Origin: Pseudomonadota bacterium
GTDB lineage: Bacteria > Pseudomonadota > Alphaproteobacteria > Puniceispirillales > UBA1172
Length of the DNA: 32,399 bases
NCBI GenBank assembly: GCA_027593125.1
Contig: JAQCJL010000009.1
Location: 1-32,399, forward strand
Reading direction: 5' to 3'
Under the pieces are notes generated by a model. That model made no database searches. It had not been told where the DNA came from and saw only the letters and a list, made by a program, of their open reading frames with translations. Of the stretch, positions 17,852-24,988 are shown piece after piece. Within the stretch, counting starts at the first letter, position 1; every line of letters starts with the position of its first letter. The translations under genes were made by a program, and so were the position numbers.

Positions 17852-18294
17852 CAAAAAACACTGGGTTTTGGACGAATAAACCCATGACTGAGTTTAGTCA
17901 TGAAGAATGGGAAAGCCTATGTGATGGGTGCGGAAAATGCTGCCTCATCAAACTTGAAGATGTGGATAGTGGCGAGATCCATTATACCGATGTTGGCTGC
18001 ACCTTATTGGATGGTAAAACCTGCCTTTGCCGCGACTACGCAAACCGCAAACAGATTGTGCCCGATTGTGTGATACTTACCCCTGATCGGTTGGAACAAA
18101 TCCCATGGATGCCCCAAAGCTGTTCTTACAGGTTGATTTATGAAGGCAAGGATTTACCGGATTGGCACCCCCTGATCACTAGTGATCCAAATAGCACGCA
18201 TCAAGCAGGCCAATCTGTAGCAGGGCAAATCATTTCTGAGGATGATATTGATGAAGACGACTTGCCTACCCATATCAAAGATTGGAATAGGTAA
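17848..18294 (+). CDS. YcgN family cysteine-cluster protein (UPF0260)
   Basis: This 148-aa homologue of E. coli YcgN keeps the family opening FWTNKPMTEFSHEEWESLCD and nine cysteines in a conserved pattern: C25, C28, C31, C32, C51, C59, C61, C74 and C92. Such clustered cysteines suggest binding of a metal or Fe-S cluster, but the function is not established. The domain also carries IPWMPQSCSYRL and GKDLPDWHPL, as in YcgN. The C-terminal 30 residues are acidic. The ATG overlaps the previous stop (ATGA), and the N-terminus aligns with family members from the first residues, which supports this start. Coupling to a flavoprotein suggests, without proof, a redox role. Confidence 0.88.
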   Translation: MTKNTGFWTNKPMTEFSHEEWESLCDGCGKCCLIKLEDVDSGEIHYTDVGCTLLDGKTCLCRDYANRKQIVPDCVILTPDRLEQIPWMPQSCSYRLIYEGKDLPDWHPLITSDPNSTHQAGQSVAGQIISEDDIDEDDLPTHIKDWNR

Positions 18295-18353
18295 CTGCCT
18301 TATTGCTAGGCTATGAACGAAACCCATAATGATGGACAAAGATTGAGGAACAC

Positions 18354-18572
18354 ATGAGCAAATGGTCACTTATCATATATGGATTGATTGCCTCGCTTTT
18401 GGTGATTTCTCTTTGGCAGTATGGCACAGCTGATAAAGAATGGGCGCAGTGCAAGGAAACGCTGATTGCACAATATCTGGGATCGGAATGTACCCCTGTT
18501 GGCGGCATCGGGATTCAGCAAAAGGGTATCAATCCGGTTACCCCTTTATCTTCACCCGGCAGCAACATATAA
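18354..18572 (+). CDS. Small single-pass membrane protein, hypothetical
   Basis: I do not recognise this 72-aa protein. It begins with a lysine and a hydrophobic segment (WSLIIYGLIASLLVISLW, residues 4-21), which is a signal anchor or uncleaved signal peptide. A short hydrophilic tail follows with two cysteines (in AQCKE and SECTP) and a Pro/Ser/Gly-rich end. With an N-in topology the tail would be periplasmic and the cysteines could form a disulfide. A clear GAGGA motif lies 5 bases before the ATG, supporting translation. It sits 59 bases after the YcgN-like gene and 29 before the flavin reductase gene, all in one direction. Confidence 0.6.
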   Translation: MSKWSLIIYGLIASLLVISLWQYGTADKEWAQCKETLIAQYLGSECTPVGGIGIQQKGINPVTPLSSPGSNI

Positions 18573-18601
18573 CCTACCAATTCTAATCAACGGAGCCTTT
18601 C

Positions 18602-19219
18602 ATGTTTTTTCCATCAGGCACACATAAAGACCATGGGCTTGCCTTTAATCCCCTTAAGGCTATTGTATCGCCAAGGCCCATTGGCTGGATTTCCAGCATT
18701 GGCGCTAATGGGATACATAATCTTGCCCCCTATAGCTTTTTCAATGCTGTTTCTGAAACACCACCCATGGTTGCCTTTTCGGGGTCACCTGGTACCCAAG
18801 GCGATAAAGATACCGTTAAAAACATTGAAGAAACTGGTGATTTTGTCGTCAATATCGTATCTAGCAGTTTGATGAACGCCATGAACATCACTTCTGCTAG
18901 TTTGCCGCGTGATATATCTGAGTTTGATCAGGCACAACTCACACCAAAGCCATCGCGCTTAGTCTCCTCCCCTCATGTGGCGGAGTCCCCTTGCTATTTA
19001 GAATGTAAGCTTTGGAAGATCATTGATCTGCCGCAAGCATCAGATGAAAGCAAAAGCCGCTTGGTCATTGGTGAAGTGGTAGGTATTGGCATTGATGACG
19101 CCATTATCACACCCGAAGGGAAAATAGATGTGGCCAAATATCAGCCTGCGGCACGATTGGGTTATAAAGATTATGCGATTATCAACAAGGTGTTTGAATT
19201 GGATCGCCCAGACACCTAA
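18602..19219 (+). CDS. Flavin reductase family protein (FMN-binding split barrel)
   Basis: The 205-aa protein matches the flavin reductase-like/DIM6-NTAB family. Diagnostic parts are IVSPRPIGWISSIGANGIHNLAPYSF in the first third (the FMN-binding barrel), PPMVAFSG, KDTVKNIEETGDFVVNIV and a C-terminal YQPAARLGYKDYA. Members bind FMN, and some reduce flavin for partner monooxygenases. A similar subset is found beside catabolic genes. No oxygenase partner is adjacent. GGAG lies 9 bases before the ATG. It is the last gene of the run that starts with the GMC oxidoreductase, and it is convergent with the coiled-coil gene. Confidence 0.85.
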   Translation: MFFPSGTHKDHGLAFNPLKAIVSPRPIGWISSIGANGIHNLAPYSFFNAVSETPPMVAFSGSPGTQGDKDTVKNIEETGDFVVNIVSSSLMNAMNITSASLPRDISEFDQAQLTPKPSRLVSSPHVAESPCYLECKLWKIIDLPQASDESKSRLVIGEVVGIGIDDAIITPEGKIDVAKYQPAARLGYKDYAIINKVFELDRPDT

Positions 19220-19222
19220 GCC

Positions 19223-19242
19223 TTTATTCCAAGACGAATAAA
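19223..19242. terminator. Possible weak bidirectional terminator hairpin
   Basis: TTTATTC (19223-19229) and GAATAAA (19236-19242) form a perfect 7-bp stem with a 6-base loop between two convergent genes. Because the stem is A/T-only at its base, each strand carries a short U-rich end. It is weak and G/C-poor, so termination here is a guess supported mainly by position. Confidence 0.35.
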
Positions 19243-19261
19243 ACCATAAGCCTTTGATCTG

Positions 19262-19972
19262 TTAATTAATCAAACATTTGCTAATCGTCACATTAGCATA
19301 ACCATTAAGATCGGTATCGGTGAGCCTTATACGGATTAGCCAGTCTTCCATGGCCAGCACCATGGTAAGCGGCAATACGCCATTGGTGATTTTCTCACCG
19401 CCTAGGAATGATGCTCTGACGGTAATGGGCTGTTTCAGATCAAACCATGGGTTATCGTGATTAGCATCTTGTCCGGCCTCACCTTCAATAAAAAGGCTTA
19501 GGGTTTCAGACAAAAACATTCTATCGCTATTTCCGCCAGCAAAGTTAGGGGTGACGACCTCAACATCGCGCTGTTCAATTTTACGGCATTTTGTGGCTTC
19601 GCCTAAAGAATTTAACAATTGGCGAATCTGCTCGGGCGGCACATCCTTAGCCAAATAGCGGGATACCAGCTTTCTCAGCGACACTACGTCTTTATCTTCG
19701 GTGTTGATTAGGGCTTCAGCTGCTAATCGGCGTTGCTGTTCAGTATTGAGTTGTTCGGTCAAGACAGCCACAGTCTGTTCCAGGCGATTGTTGTTTTGCA
19801 CAAGTTCCTGAAGCCGGTCACTGGATGAAGAAAATACTGACCATTGCTGATTCTGCCCAATAATCCAGCCAACCCATAAGGTTACCAACAAGGCTAAAAT
19901 TCGCAAAATAAAGCGCAATTGTGATTTCGCTTCGCGTTTGCGATATCGTTCCGTGGTTTGATAATAATCCAT
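19262..19972 (-). CDS. Membrane-anchored coiled-coil protein, hypothetical
   Basis: I do not recognise this 236-aa protein. It has a short basic N-terminus (RYRKREAKSQLRF), one membrane segment (about residues 22-40, ILRILALLVTLWVGWIIG) and a Gln/Leu-rich heptad-like stretch (about 52-90) that probably forms a coiled coil. A C-terminal region of about 140 residues follows that would be periplasmic if the N-terminus is inside. The C-terminal part has two cysteines (in TKCRK and SKCLIN) that could pair. The layout is reminiscent of envelope tethering or scaffold proteins, but no domain is identifiable. It stands alone on the - strand, divergent from the HD hydrolase gene with about 100 bases between. 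Confidence 0.7.
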   Translation of the reverse strand: MDYYQTTERYRKREAKSQLRFILRILALLVTLWVGWIIGQNQQWSVFSSSSDRLQELVQNNNRLEQTVAVLTEQLNTEQQRRLAAEALINTEDKDVVSLRKLVSRYLAKDVPPEQIRQLLNSLGEATKCRKIEQRDVEVVTPNFAGGNSDRMFLSETLSLFIEGEAGQDANHDNPWFDLKQPITVRASFLGGEKITNGVLPLTMVLAMEDWLIRIRLTDTDLNGYANVTISKCLIN

Positions 19973-20075
19973 ACTGACAAGAAATCACTGTTGGAGGACT
20001 GGATTACCCACGTTTAGTCGCTATGATAACCCGTTGCAATTTCAAACTATTCTAACAGGAAATACAGGTATCGTC

Positions 20076-20681
20076 ATGAAAAAATCAAATCGAGCATGGC
20101 AACGGATGCTAAGCGGCAGGCGGCTTGATCTGCTAGACCCAACGCCAGTGGATATTGAAATTGATGATATTGCCCATGGCTTATCCCGGGTGGCACGCTG
20201 GAATGGCCAGACTAACGGTAAATGGCCATATTCAGTAGCTGACCATTCGGTTCTGGTGGAACAGGTCTTTACTGAACAAAACACAGGCATTGGCACACGC
20301 TGGCAACTGGCTTGCTTGCTTCATGATGCCCCCGAATATGTCATTGGTGATATGATCACCCCCTTCAAATTGTTTCTTGGAGACAGTTATCATGAGATCG
20401 ATGACCGTTTAAGCCGAGCTATTCATTTGCGATTCGGCTTGCCTGGTGAATTGCCGCAATGGGTTAAAAAGGCGATCAAGAAAGCTGATAAAACCGTTGC
20501 CTATATTGAAGCCGTTCAGATTGCAGGGTTTTCCCAAGACGAAGCTAAGCGTTATATTGCTAACCCTCGGAATGTGCCGATGCACAACATCTCACCGCTG
20601 TCGCCAAATAAAGCAAAGCTGGCTTATCGGAAACGCTTTGATGAATTGATGGATGGGATGGCAACGCCGGCAGTATCCTGA
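20076..20681 (+). CDS. HD-domain hydrolase (YfbR/COG1896-like)
   Basis: This 201-aa metal-dependent phosphohydrolase has H34 in DIAHGLSRVARW, H57 in YSVADHSVLVEQV, the HD pair in LLHDAPEYVIGDM (H83-D84) and a further acid (D92). These fit the HD-superfamily pattern H...HD...D. Members of this group dephosphorylate nucleoside monophosphates, and the substrate here is untested. The frame is open from a TTG at 20034, but ATG 20076 is preferred, with AGGT 6 bases before it and a family-like N-terminus (NRAWQRMLSGRRLDLLDPTP). The nucleosidase gene follows 60 bases later on the same strand, so both may serve nucleotide salvage. Confidence 0.8.
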   Translation: MKKSNRAWQRMLSGRRLDLLDPTPVDIEIDDIAHGLSRVARWNGQTNGKWPYSVADHSVLVEQVFTEQNTGIGTRWQLACLLHDAPEYVIGDMITPFKLFLGDSYHEIDDRLSRAIHLRFGLPGELPQWVKKAIKKADKTVAYIEAVQIAGFSQDEAKRYIANPRNVPMHNISPLSPNKAKLAYRKRFDELMDGMATPAVS

Positions 20682-20741
20682 TTGCATAGCAACAGAACGG
20701 ACAAATCATGCCCATAAACATCATAAGAAAAGGATCCCAGG

Positions 20742-21326
20742 ATGAAGCCTCGCACAAAGATAACCCCAGATAACACCATCATCTTTGTTGCCCTTGAAAG
20801 TGAACTTCCTGCCACTCATCTGCCGGAATGGAGGATAGTTTACACAGGTGTTGGCAAGGTTAATGCTGCCATTGAAGGTATTAAGAATTATAATATTTAT
20901 CAACCTTTTATAGCCATTAATTACGGTACTGCTGGAACTTTAAATCAAGCGATCTCAGGCTTAGTTGAAGTTGGTCAATGCTATGAGCGTGATATGGATG
21001 TTCGCCCACTAGGTTTTGCCATAGGACAAACCCCGTTTGAGGATGCGATTGGTCTTAGCTTTGGATACGAGGGGGTGACATGCAGCTCAGGGGATAATTT
21101 TGTCACTGATACCCCAGAACTTAATTCTGATATTGTTGATATGGAAGCATATGCCCTAGCCAAGGTTGCTAAGAAGGTTGGTTGTGATTTTAGGTGCTTT
21201 AAATATATTTCCGATAGCGCCGATGGGGAAGCTGCCGCAGACTGGCAAGAAAACCAACGGCGCGGTGCGAAACATTTTGTTGATCATTTTTTGCGTGTGG
21301 TGGTTGGTGGGGACACTCGGACTTGA
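20742..21326 (+). CDS. 5'-methylthioadenosine/S-adenosylhomocysteine nucleosidase-like protein
   Basis: This 194-aa member of the nucleoside phosphorylase fold is somewhat shorter than typical MTA/SAH nucleosidases (about 230). Recognisable parts are VALESELP (17-24), YTGVGKVNAA (34-43), NYGTAG (60-65), VDMEAYALAKVAKKVG (132-147) with the ribose-binding Met-Glu, and KYISDSAD (154-161) with the catalytic Asp. The family cleaves adenine from MTA or SAH in methyl-cycle salvage. AAGGA lies 7 bases before the ATG. Unusually, the last 7 codons and the stop (TGA 21324-21326) lie inside the 3' end of the tRNA-Leu gene on the opposite strand, so VGGDTRT is encoded by antisense tRNA sequence. Confidence 0.8.
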   Translation: MKPRTKITPDNTIIFVALESELPATHLPEWRIVYTGVGKVNAAIEGIKNYNIYQPFIAINYGTAGTLNQAISGLVEVGQCYERDMDVRPLGFAIGQTPFEDAIGLSFGYEGVTCSSGDNFVTDTPELNSDIVDMEAYALAKVAKKVGCDFRCFKYISDSADGEAAADWQENQRRGAKHFVDHFLRVVVGGDTRT

Positions 21327-21391
21327 ACCGAGAAGCCTGTTACGGCGGCAGATTTTAAGTCTGCTGTGTTTACCAGTTTCACCATGCCCCC
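21305..21391 (-). tRNA. tRNA-Leu (anticodon UAA)
   Basis: The complement folds as a class II tRNA of 87 bases with encoded CCA. The acceptor stem is GGGGGCA with TGTCCCC (one G-U pair), followed by T8. The D arm is GTG-AAACTGGTAAA-CAC and the anticodon stem GCAGA/TCTGC with loop CTTAAAA, giving anticodon UAA. A long variable arm (CGCCGTAACAGGC) is followed by a T arm CTCGG-TTCAAGT-CCGAG, then discriminator A and CCA. Both the long variable arm and the A73 discriminator fit leucine. The 3' part overlaps the end of the convergent nucleosidase gene by 22 bases. Confidence 0.96.
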
Positions 21392-21395
21392 TTAT

Positions 21396-21413
21396 CAAGA
21401 AACTTCTTTCTTG
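21396..21413. repeat. Inverted repeat CAAGAAA-CTTC-TTTCTTG beside tRNA-Leu
   Basis: Perfect 7-base arms with a 4-base loop begin 4 bases before the 5' end of tRNA-Leu. On the + strand it lies downstream of the nucleosidase gene and is followed by TTAAGTTTT, so it could act as a weak terminator for that message. On the - strand it would sit in the tRNA leader. Which role it plays, if any, is not visible. Confidence 0.45.
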
Positions 21414-21477
21414 TTAAGTTTTGACCGTGACTGTGTCAAGCGCATTACATGGCAAAACCAAACATAAGGATCAAACC

Positions 21478-22362
21478 GTGTTTTTTCTGCCCCTTTTTGA
21501 TGATAATCCCACCGGACGGGTACCAATTGTGACATGGATTTTAATCGCAATCTGTATTGCGGTATTTCTGTTTCAGCTTGGGCTTGACGACAGAGGCGAG
21601 CGGATTTTTATTTTTTCTTATGGTGCGATACCTGCCCTGATCACAGGATCAGAATTAAGGCCGCCAGCATTAGCAGGCTTACCTGACTATGCCACCATGG
21701 TGACATCGGTGTTTTTGCATGGCGGCATCCTGCATCTGGGCGGCAATATGCTCTATTTGTGGATTTTCGGCGATAATGTTGAAGACAGCATGGGGCCAGT
21801 AAAGTTTATCATCTTTTATCTAACCTGCGGCATCGCGGCAACCATGGCTCATGTGGCGATAGCGCCAGAATCGGTAACGCCATTAGTTGGGGCTTCAGGC
21901 GCTATTGCTGGGGTACTAGCCGCATATCTTATGCTTTATCCTCATGCTCATGTTCGGGTGCTTGTGATTATCCTCATTTTTATTCGCTTTGCCTCATTCC
22001 CTGCCCTTGCGGTATTGGCGGCGTGGCTTATCATTCAGTTTTTATCTGCCCCGTCAGCGTTTAGTAATAGTGATGACGGAGGGGTGGCTTATTTTGCACA
22101 TCTAGGCGGCTTTGCGGCGGGATTGATTCTGACGCCGATTTTTAAACGCCGCGATCAAAAAATATTTCCTGCCAAGCAAGAGACGGAAAGCCAGAACACG
22201 CCTAAACCATCGATAAACATCATGACACGGCATCAGATCAAGAATGAGTTTGTGGATCGCTACCGACATCGAAAAAATCAACCCAAACCGCCACCATCGC
22301 GGCGAGATTTACCCGAAGTGAAAAAGGCATCACGCCCCAAAGGTCCATGGGATAAATCCTAA
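21478..22362 (+). CDS. Rhomboid family intramembrane serine protease
   Basis: Rhomboids cleave membrane proteins inside the bilayer. The 294-aa protein has about six to seven hydrophobic segments, the HGGILHLGGNMLYLWIFGDN block (81-100), the catalytic serine S140 in GASGA, and H208 in AHLGGFAAGLI, a Ser-His dyad in the expected order. A basic, proline-rich cytoplasmic tail of about 70 residues follows. I chose GTG 21478 because AAGGA precedes it by 7 bases and MFFLPLFDDNP is the usual alphaproteobacterial N-terminus. The open frame extends to TTG 21421, which lacks a Shine-Dalgarno. The target is unknown. Confidence 0.93.
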   Translation: MFFLPLFDDNPTGRVPIVTWILIAICIAVFLFQLGLDDRGERIFIFSYGAIPALITGSELRPPALAGLPDYATMVTSVFLHGGILHLGGNMLYLWIFGDNVEDSMGPVKFIIFYLTCGIAATMAHVAIAPESVTPLVGASGAIAGVLAAYLMLYPHAHVRVLVIILIFIRFASFPALAVLAAWLIIQFLSAPSAFSNSDDGGVAYFAHLGGFAAGLILTPIFKRRDQKIFPAKQETESQNTPKPSINIMTRHQIKNEFVDRYRHRKNQPKPPPSRRDLPEVKKASRPKGPWDKS

Positions 22363-22401
22363 AAAACACCGCTAAGATACGGCATTATTCCCGATTGAGA
22401 A

Positions 22402-23175
22402 TCAGACGGTATTTCCACCAGATACAGTCTGTTCCCTTGTTCCGGTGCCGCCAAGCGAGGTGATGAGGTCAAGCACCTCTAGCGCCGCTTTATCAACGTC
22501 ATCCTGATTAAGAGACGCCACAACCACTGCAGTGCCATACTGACCTGGCTTAAACCAAGGATAGCTGCCTATGCTAAGGCCGGTGTAACGGTTTTGAATA
22601 ATCCCTAAACCAGAAGCCAAAGTGCCTTCGCCAATTTCAGTTTGAATAGAGACGCGGTGCTTATCTGAGCCTTTGGGCAACATTGCTTCCATTTCTGCGA
22701 GCATCGCCTCAAAAATCTTGGGCACCCCTGCCATGACATGCACATTGCCTATGCGGTAACCTGGCGCTGCTGAAACCGGATTATAGATCAACTCTGCGCC
22801 TTCTGGTATATCCGCCATTTTTTGTCGGGCGTCGTTGTAATCTAGCCCTGTGCCTTCGTAATGTTCGACCAAAAGGCGATCAGCTTCAGGGTGGCGGATC
22901 ACATTAACCGAAAAGGCACTGGCAACCGCCACAGTTGTGATATCATCATGGGTAGGGCCAATACCGCCAGAGGTAAAAACCAAATTATAGGCCGCTGATA
23001 AGGCTTTAACCGCTGCGACAATTCCATCATGGGTGTCGCCGATCACCCTAACCTCAGCTAAGGCAATACCGCGATCATGGAGAAATTGAGCCAGGGTATT
23101 AATATTTTTATCTTGAGTTCGGCCAGAAAGGATTTCATCACCAATCACTAGCATAGCGGCAGAGGGTTGCGTCAT
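22402..23175 (-). CDS. CinA-like molybdopterin-binding domain protein
   Basis: The 257-aa protein matches the N-terminal COG1058 domain of CinA, which has a MoaB/MogA-type fold. It shows IGDEILSGRTQDKN (11-24), VFTSGGIGPTHDDITT, a P-x-x-A-P-G-Y-like turn (VSAAPGY) and VHVMAGVPKIFEAML. Full CinA is about 400 aa and carries a C-terminal PncC nicotinamide-nucleotide amidase. Here that domain is absent, as in many alphaproteobacterial single-domain homologues. In related proteins this domain has ADP-ribose pyrophosphatase activity; for this version the role is unproven. It is convergent with the rhomboid gene and divergent from sfsA. Confidence 0.85.
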   Translation of the reverse strand: MTQPSAAMLVIGDEILSGRTQDKNINTLAQFLHDRGIALAEVRVIGDTHDGIVAAVKALSAAYNLVFTSGGIGPTHDDITTVAVASAFSVNVIRHPEADRLLVEHYEGTGLDYNDARQKMADIPEGAELIYNPVSAAPGYRIGNVHVMAGVPKIFEAMLAEMEAMLPKGSDKHRVSIQTEIGEGTLASGLGIIQNRYTGLSIGSYPWFKPGQYGTAVVVASLNQDDVDKAALEVLDLITSLGGTGTREQTVSGGNTV

Positions 23176-23264
23176 AACATCACCTGAGATAAGACAAATA
23201 AATAACCTGTTATATCCCTAAACCTATTCAGATCAATAGCCATCACGGTCAGCGGAACCCCTAA

Positions 23265-23978
23265 ATGCAGCTACCACCCCTAGAACAAGGCGTATTGATT
23301 AAGCGCTACAAACGGTTTCTGGCGGATATTGATTTTGGTGATCGGATAGAAACCGTGCATTGCCCAAACCCTGGTGCCATGACCGGACTAAACACCCCCG
23401 GCCTTGAAGTATGGTGTTCGCGTTCGGATAATCCTAACCGCAAATTACCCCTGACATTAGAGTTGGTGAAGGCAGATGGCGATCTTGTAGGCATCAATAC
23501 CAACCGCCCCAACAGCATTGCGCATGAGGCACTGGAACAAAATAAAATCTCTTCATTGGCGTGCTATCGGCATATCCGGCGAGAGTATCAATGGAAAAAA
23601 GGGGTTCGTTTTGATTTTCTGTTGGATGAGGCGGATGATGAGTCACCGCCTATGTTGCTGGAAATTAAGAATGTGCATCTTCGCCGCCCAGAATTGCCGG
23701 ATGCCGTCGCCTTTCCTGATTCGGTAACCGCCCGCGGCAGTAAGCATCTTGCCGAACTAACCAGTGCCATCCAAGACGGGTATCGGTGTGGTTTGCTGTT
23801 TGTTGTTCAGCGCATGGATGGGGATCATATGGTCATAGCCGATGATATTGATCCTTTATATGCTCAGAACTTGCGGCAAGCGCATGAACACGGCGTGGAA
23901 ATTATGGCATGGCGTTGCAATATTTCGCTTGAGGCTCTAACATTAAATCACCCTATACCTATTAAGATACCGGAATAA
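23265..23978 (+). CDS. sfsA: SfsA family protein (sugar fermentation stimulation protein homologue)
   Basis: The 237-aa protein has the usual SfsA length and signatures: FLADIDF near the start, HCPNPGAMTGL (32-42), NRPNSIAHEAL, MLLEIKNVHL near 130-139, and FPDSVTARGSKHL near 149-162. SfsA has an OB-like N-terminal domain and a PD-(D/E)XK-type C-terminal fold, and it is annotated as a sugar fermentation stimulation or DNA-binding protein. Its actual function is not settled. The stop TAA shares its last A with the map start (TAATG), so the two are translated together. Confidence 0.93.
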   Translation: MQLPPLEQGVLIKRYKRFLADIDFGDRIETVHCPNPGAMTGLNTPGLEVWCSRSDNPNRKLPLTLELVKADGDLVGINTNRPNSIAHEALEQNKISSLACYRHIRREYQWKKGVRFDFLLDEADDESPPMLLEIKNVHLRRPELPDAVAFPDSVTARGSKHLAELTSAIQDGYRCGLLFVVQRMDGDHMVIADDIDPLYAQNLRQAHEHGVEIMAWRCNISLEALTLNHPIPIKIPE

Positions 23979-24766
23979 TGCGAACAGAACCAATTCCCCG
24001 CCATGACCAGTTTGGCTATATCAAAATGCGCAAGGCAGGCAAATTGGCCGCTGAAACTTTGGATTATATCGCCCCTTTTGTGAAAGCTGGCGTTACCACG
24101 CTTGAGCTTAATGATCTCTGCCATCAGTTTATCACTGATCATGACGCTATCCCTGCGCCCCTCGGCTATAAAGGGTTTCCAAAGGCGACATGCATTTCTG
24201 TTAATCATGTGGTCTGCCATGGCATTCCTTCGGAAAAGCGGCTGATTGATGGAGATATTGTTAATATTGATATCACCGTCATTCTGGATGGATGGTATGG
24301 CGATACCTCGCGTATGTACTGGATTGGTGAGCCAAATGTAAAAGCTAAGCGGCTTACTGATGTTACCTATCAGGCTATGATGCGCGGCATCGAAGTGGTG
24401 AAACCCGGCGCTACCCTTGGTGATGTTGGTCATGCCATTCAAACCTATGCCGAAGCGGCACGTTTCTCTGTGGTTAGGGATTTCACAGGCCACGGCATTG
24501 GCCAGCAATTCCATATCGCACCGACCGTGTTGCATTATGGCCAACCCGGTGAAGGCATTATCCTTGATGAAGGCATGATTTTTACCATAGAACCCATGAT
24601 TAACACCGGCACTTGGCAGGTGAAAATCCTACCTGATGGCTGGACCGCAGTCACCAGAGATCGCGGTCTATCCGCGCAATTTGAACATACTGTTGGGGTG
24701 ACCGCAGATGGGGTAGAAATTTTTACCCTATCACCCAAAGGATATACTCAGCCGCCTTATCTGTGA
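23978..24766 (+). CDS. map: Methionine aminopeptidase type I
   Basis: MetAP removes the initiator methionine from new proteins in the cytoplasm. The 262-aa protein has all metal and active-site residues of the pita-bread fold: H81 (VNHVVCHGIP), D98 (IVNIDIT), D109 (WYGDTSRMY), H172 (TGHGIGQQFH), E205 (FTIEPMI) and E236 (QFEHTVGV). It lacks the N-terminal zinc-finger extension of the eukaryotic form. The ATG overlaps the sfsA stop. A small A/T-rich hairpin (24823-24837) lies about 57 bases past the stop. Confidence 0.97.
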   Translation: MRTEPIPRHDQFGYIKMRKAGKLAAETLDYIAPFVKAGVTTLELNDLCHQFITDHDAIPAPLGYKGFPKATCISVNHVVCHGIPSEKRLIDGDIVNIDITVILDGWYGDTSRMYWIGEPNVKAKRLTDVTYQAMMRGIEVVKPGATLGDVGHAIQTYAEAARFSVVRDFTGHGIGQQFHIAPTVLHYGQPGEGIILDEGMIFTIEPMINTGTWQVKILPDGWTAVTRDRGLSAQFEHTVGVTADGVEIFTLSPKGYTQPPYL

Positions 24767-24822
24767 TTGTCTGCCGCAATATTTTGTTATAAGCAATTTC
24801 TCATAGATTTAGACTGGTATCA

Positions 24823-24852
24823 GGAAAATGGTTTTCCCTTTCTGTCAGACAG
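24823..24852 (+). terminator. Candidate terminator hairpins after map
   Basis: GGAAAA (24823-24828) pairs with TTTTCC (24832-24837) around a 3-base loop and is followed by CTTTCTGT. A second small palindrome, CTGTC-A-GACAG, spans 24842-24852. The stem is short and the U-tract broken, so termination would be weak. The position after map and before the separate radC leader is suitable. Confidence 0.35.
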
Positions 24853-24918
24853 GTTATATTAATTGTTATTAGCTGCGTAGCATTGACCACGTTGTTTACT
24901 CGGTCAGCACATAAGAAA

Positions 24919-24975
24919 CCTATCCCATCAAAAATATCGATCACCATTAATGTGAATAATGGTTTTGATGATAGG
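24919..24975. repeat. Nested inverted repeat immediately upstream of radC
   Basis: An outer stem pairs CCTAT (24919-24923) with ATAGG (24971-24975) and, after a 2-base bulge, CATCAAAA (24926-24933) with TTTTGATG (24963-24970). Inside it CCATTA (24944-24949) pairs with TAATGG (24957-24962) around a 7-base loop, leaving a 10-base bulge on the 5' side. The element ends 13 bases before the radC ATG, and its 3' arm contains the nearest AGG. It could be a structured leader masking the ribosome site, or a protein-binding palindrome. The pairing is visible; the function is not. Confidence 0.55.
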
Positions 24976-24988
24976 GCATGTATGACCT

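Noticed and set aside
20034-20075. TTG start for the HD hydrolase
   Set aside because: No Shine-Dalgarno is placed for it; ATG 20076 has AGGT at good spacing and matches the family N-terminus.
21305-21413. tRNA-Leu as an integration (attB) site
   Set aside because: There is no integrase, no duplicated tRNA 3' end and no foreign gene block on either side.
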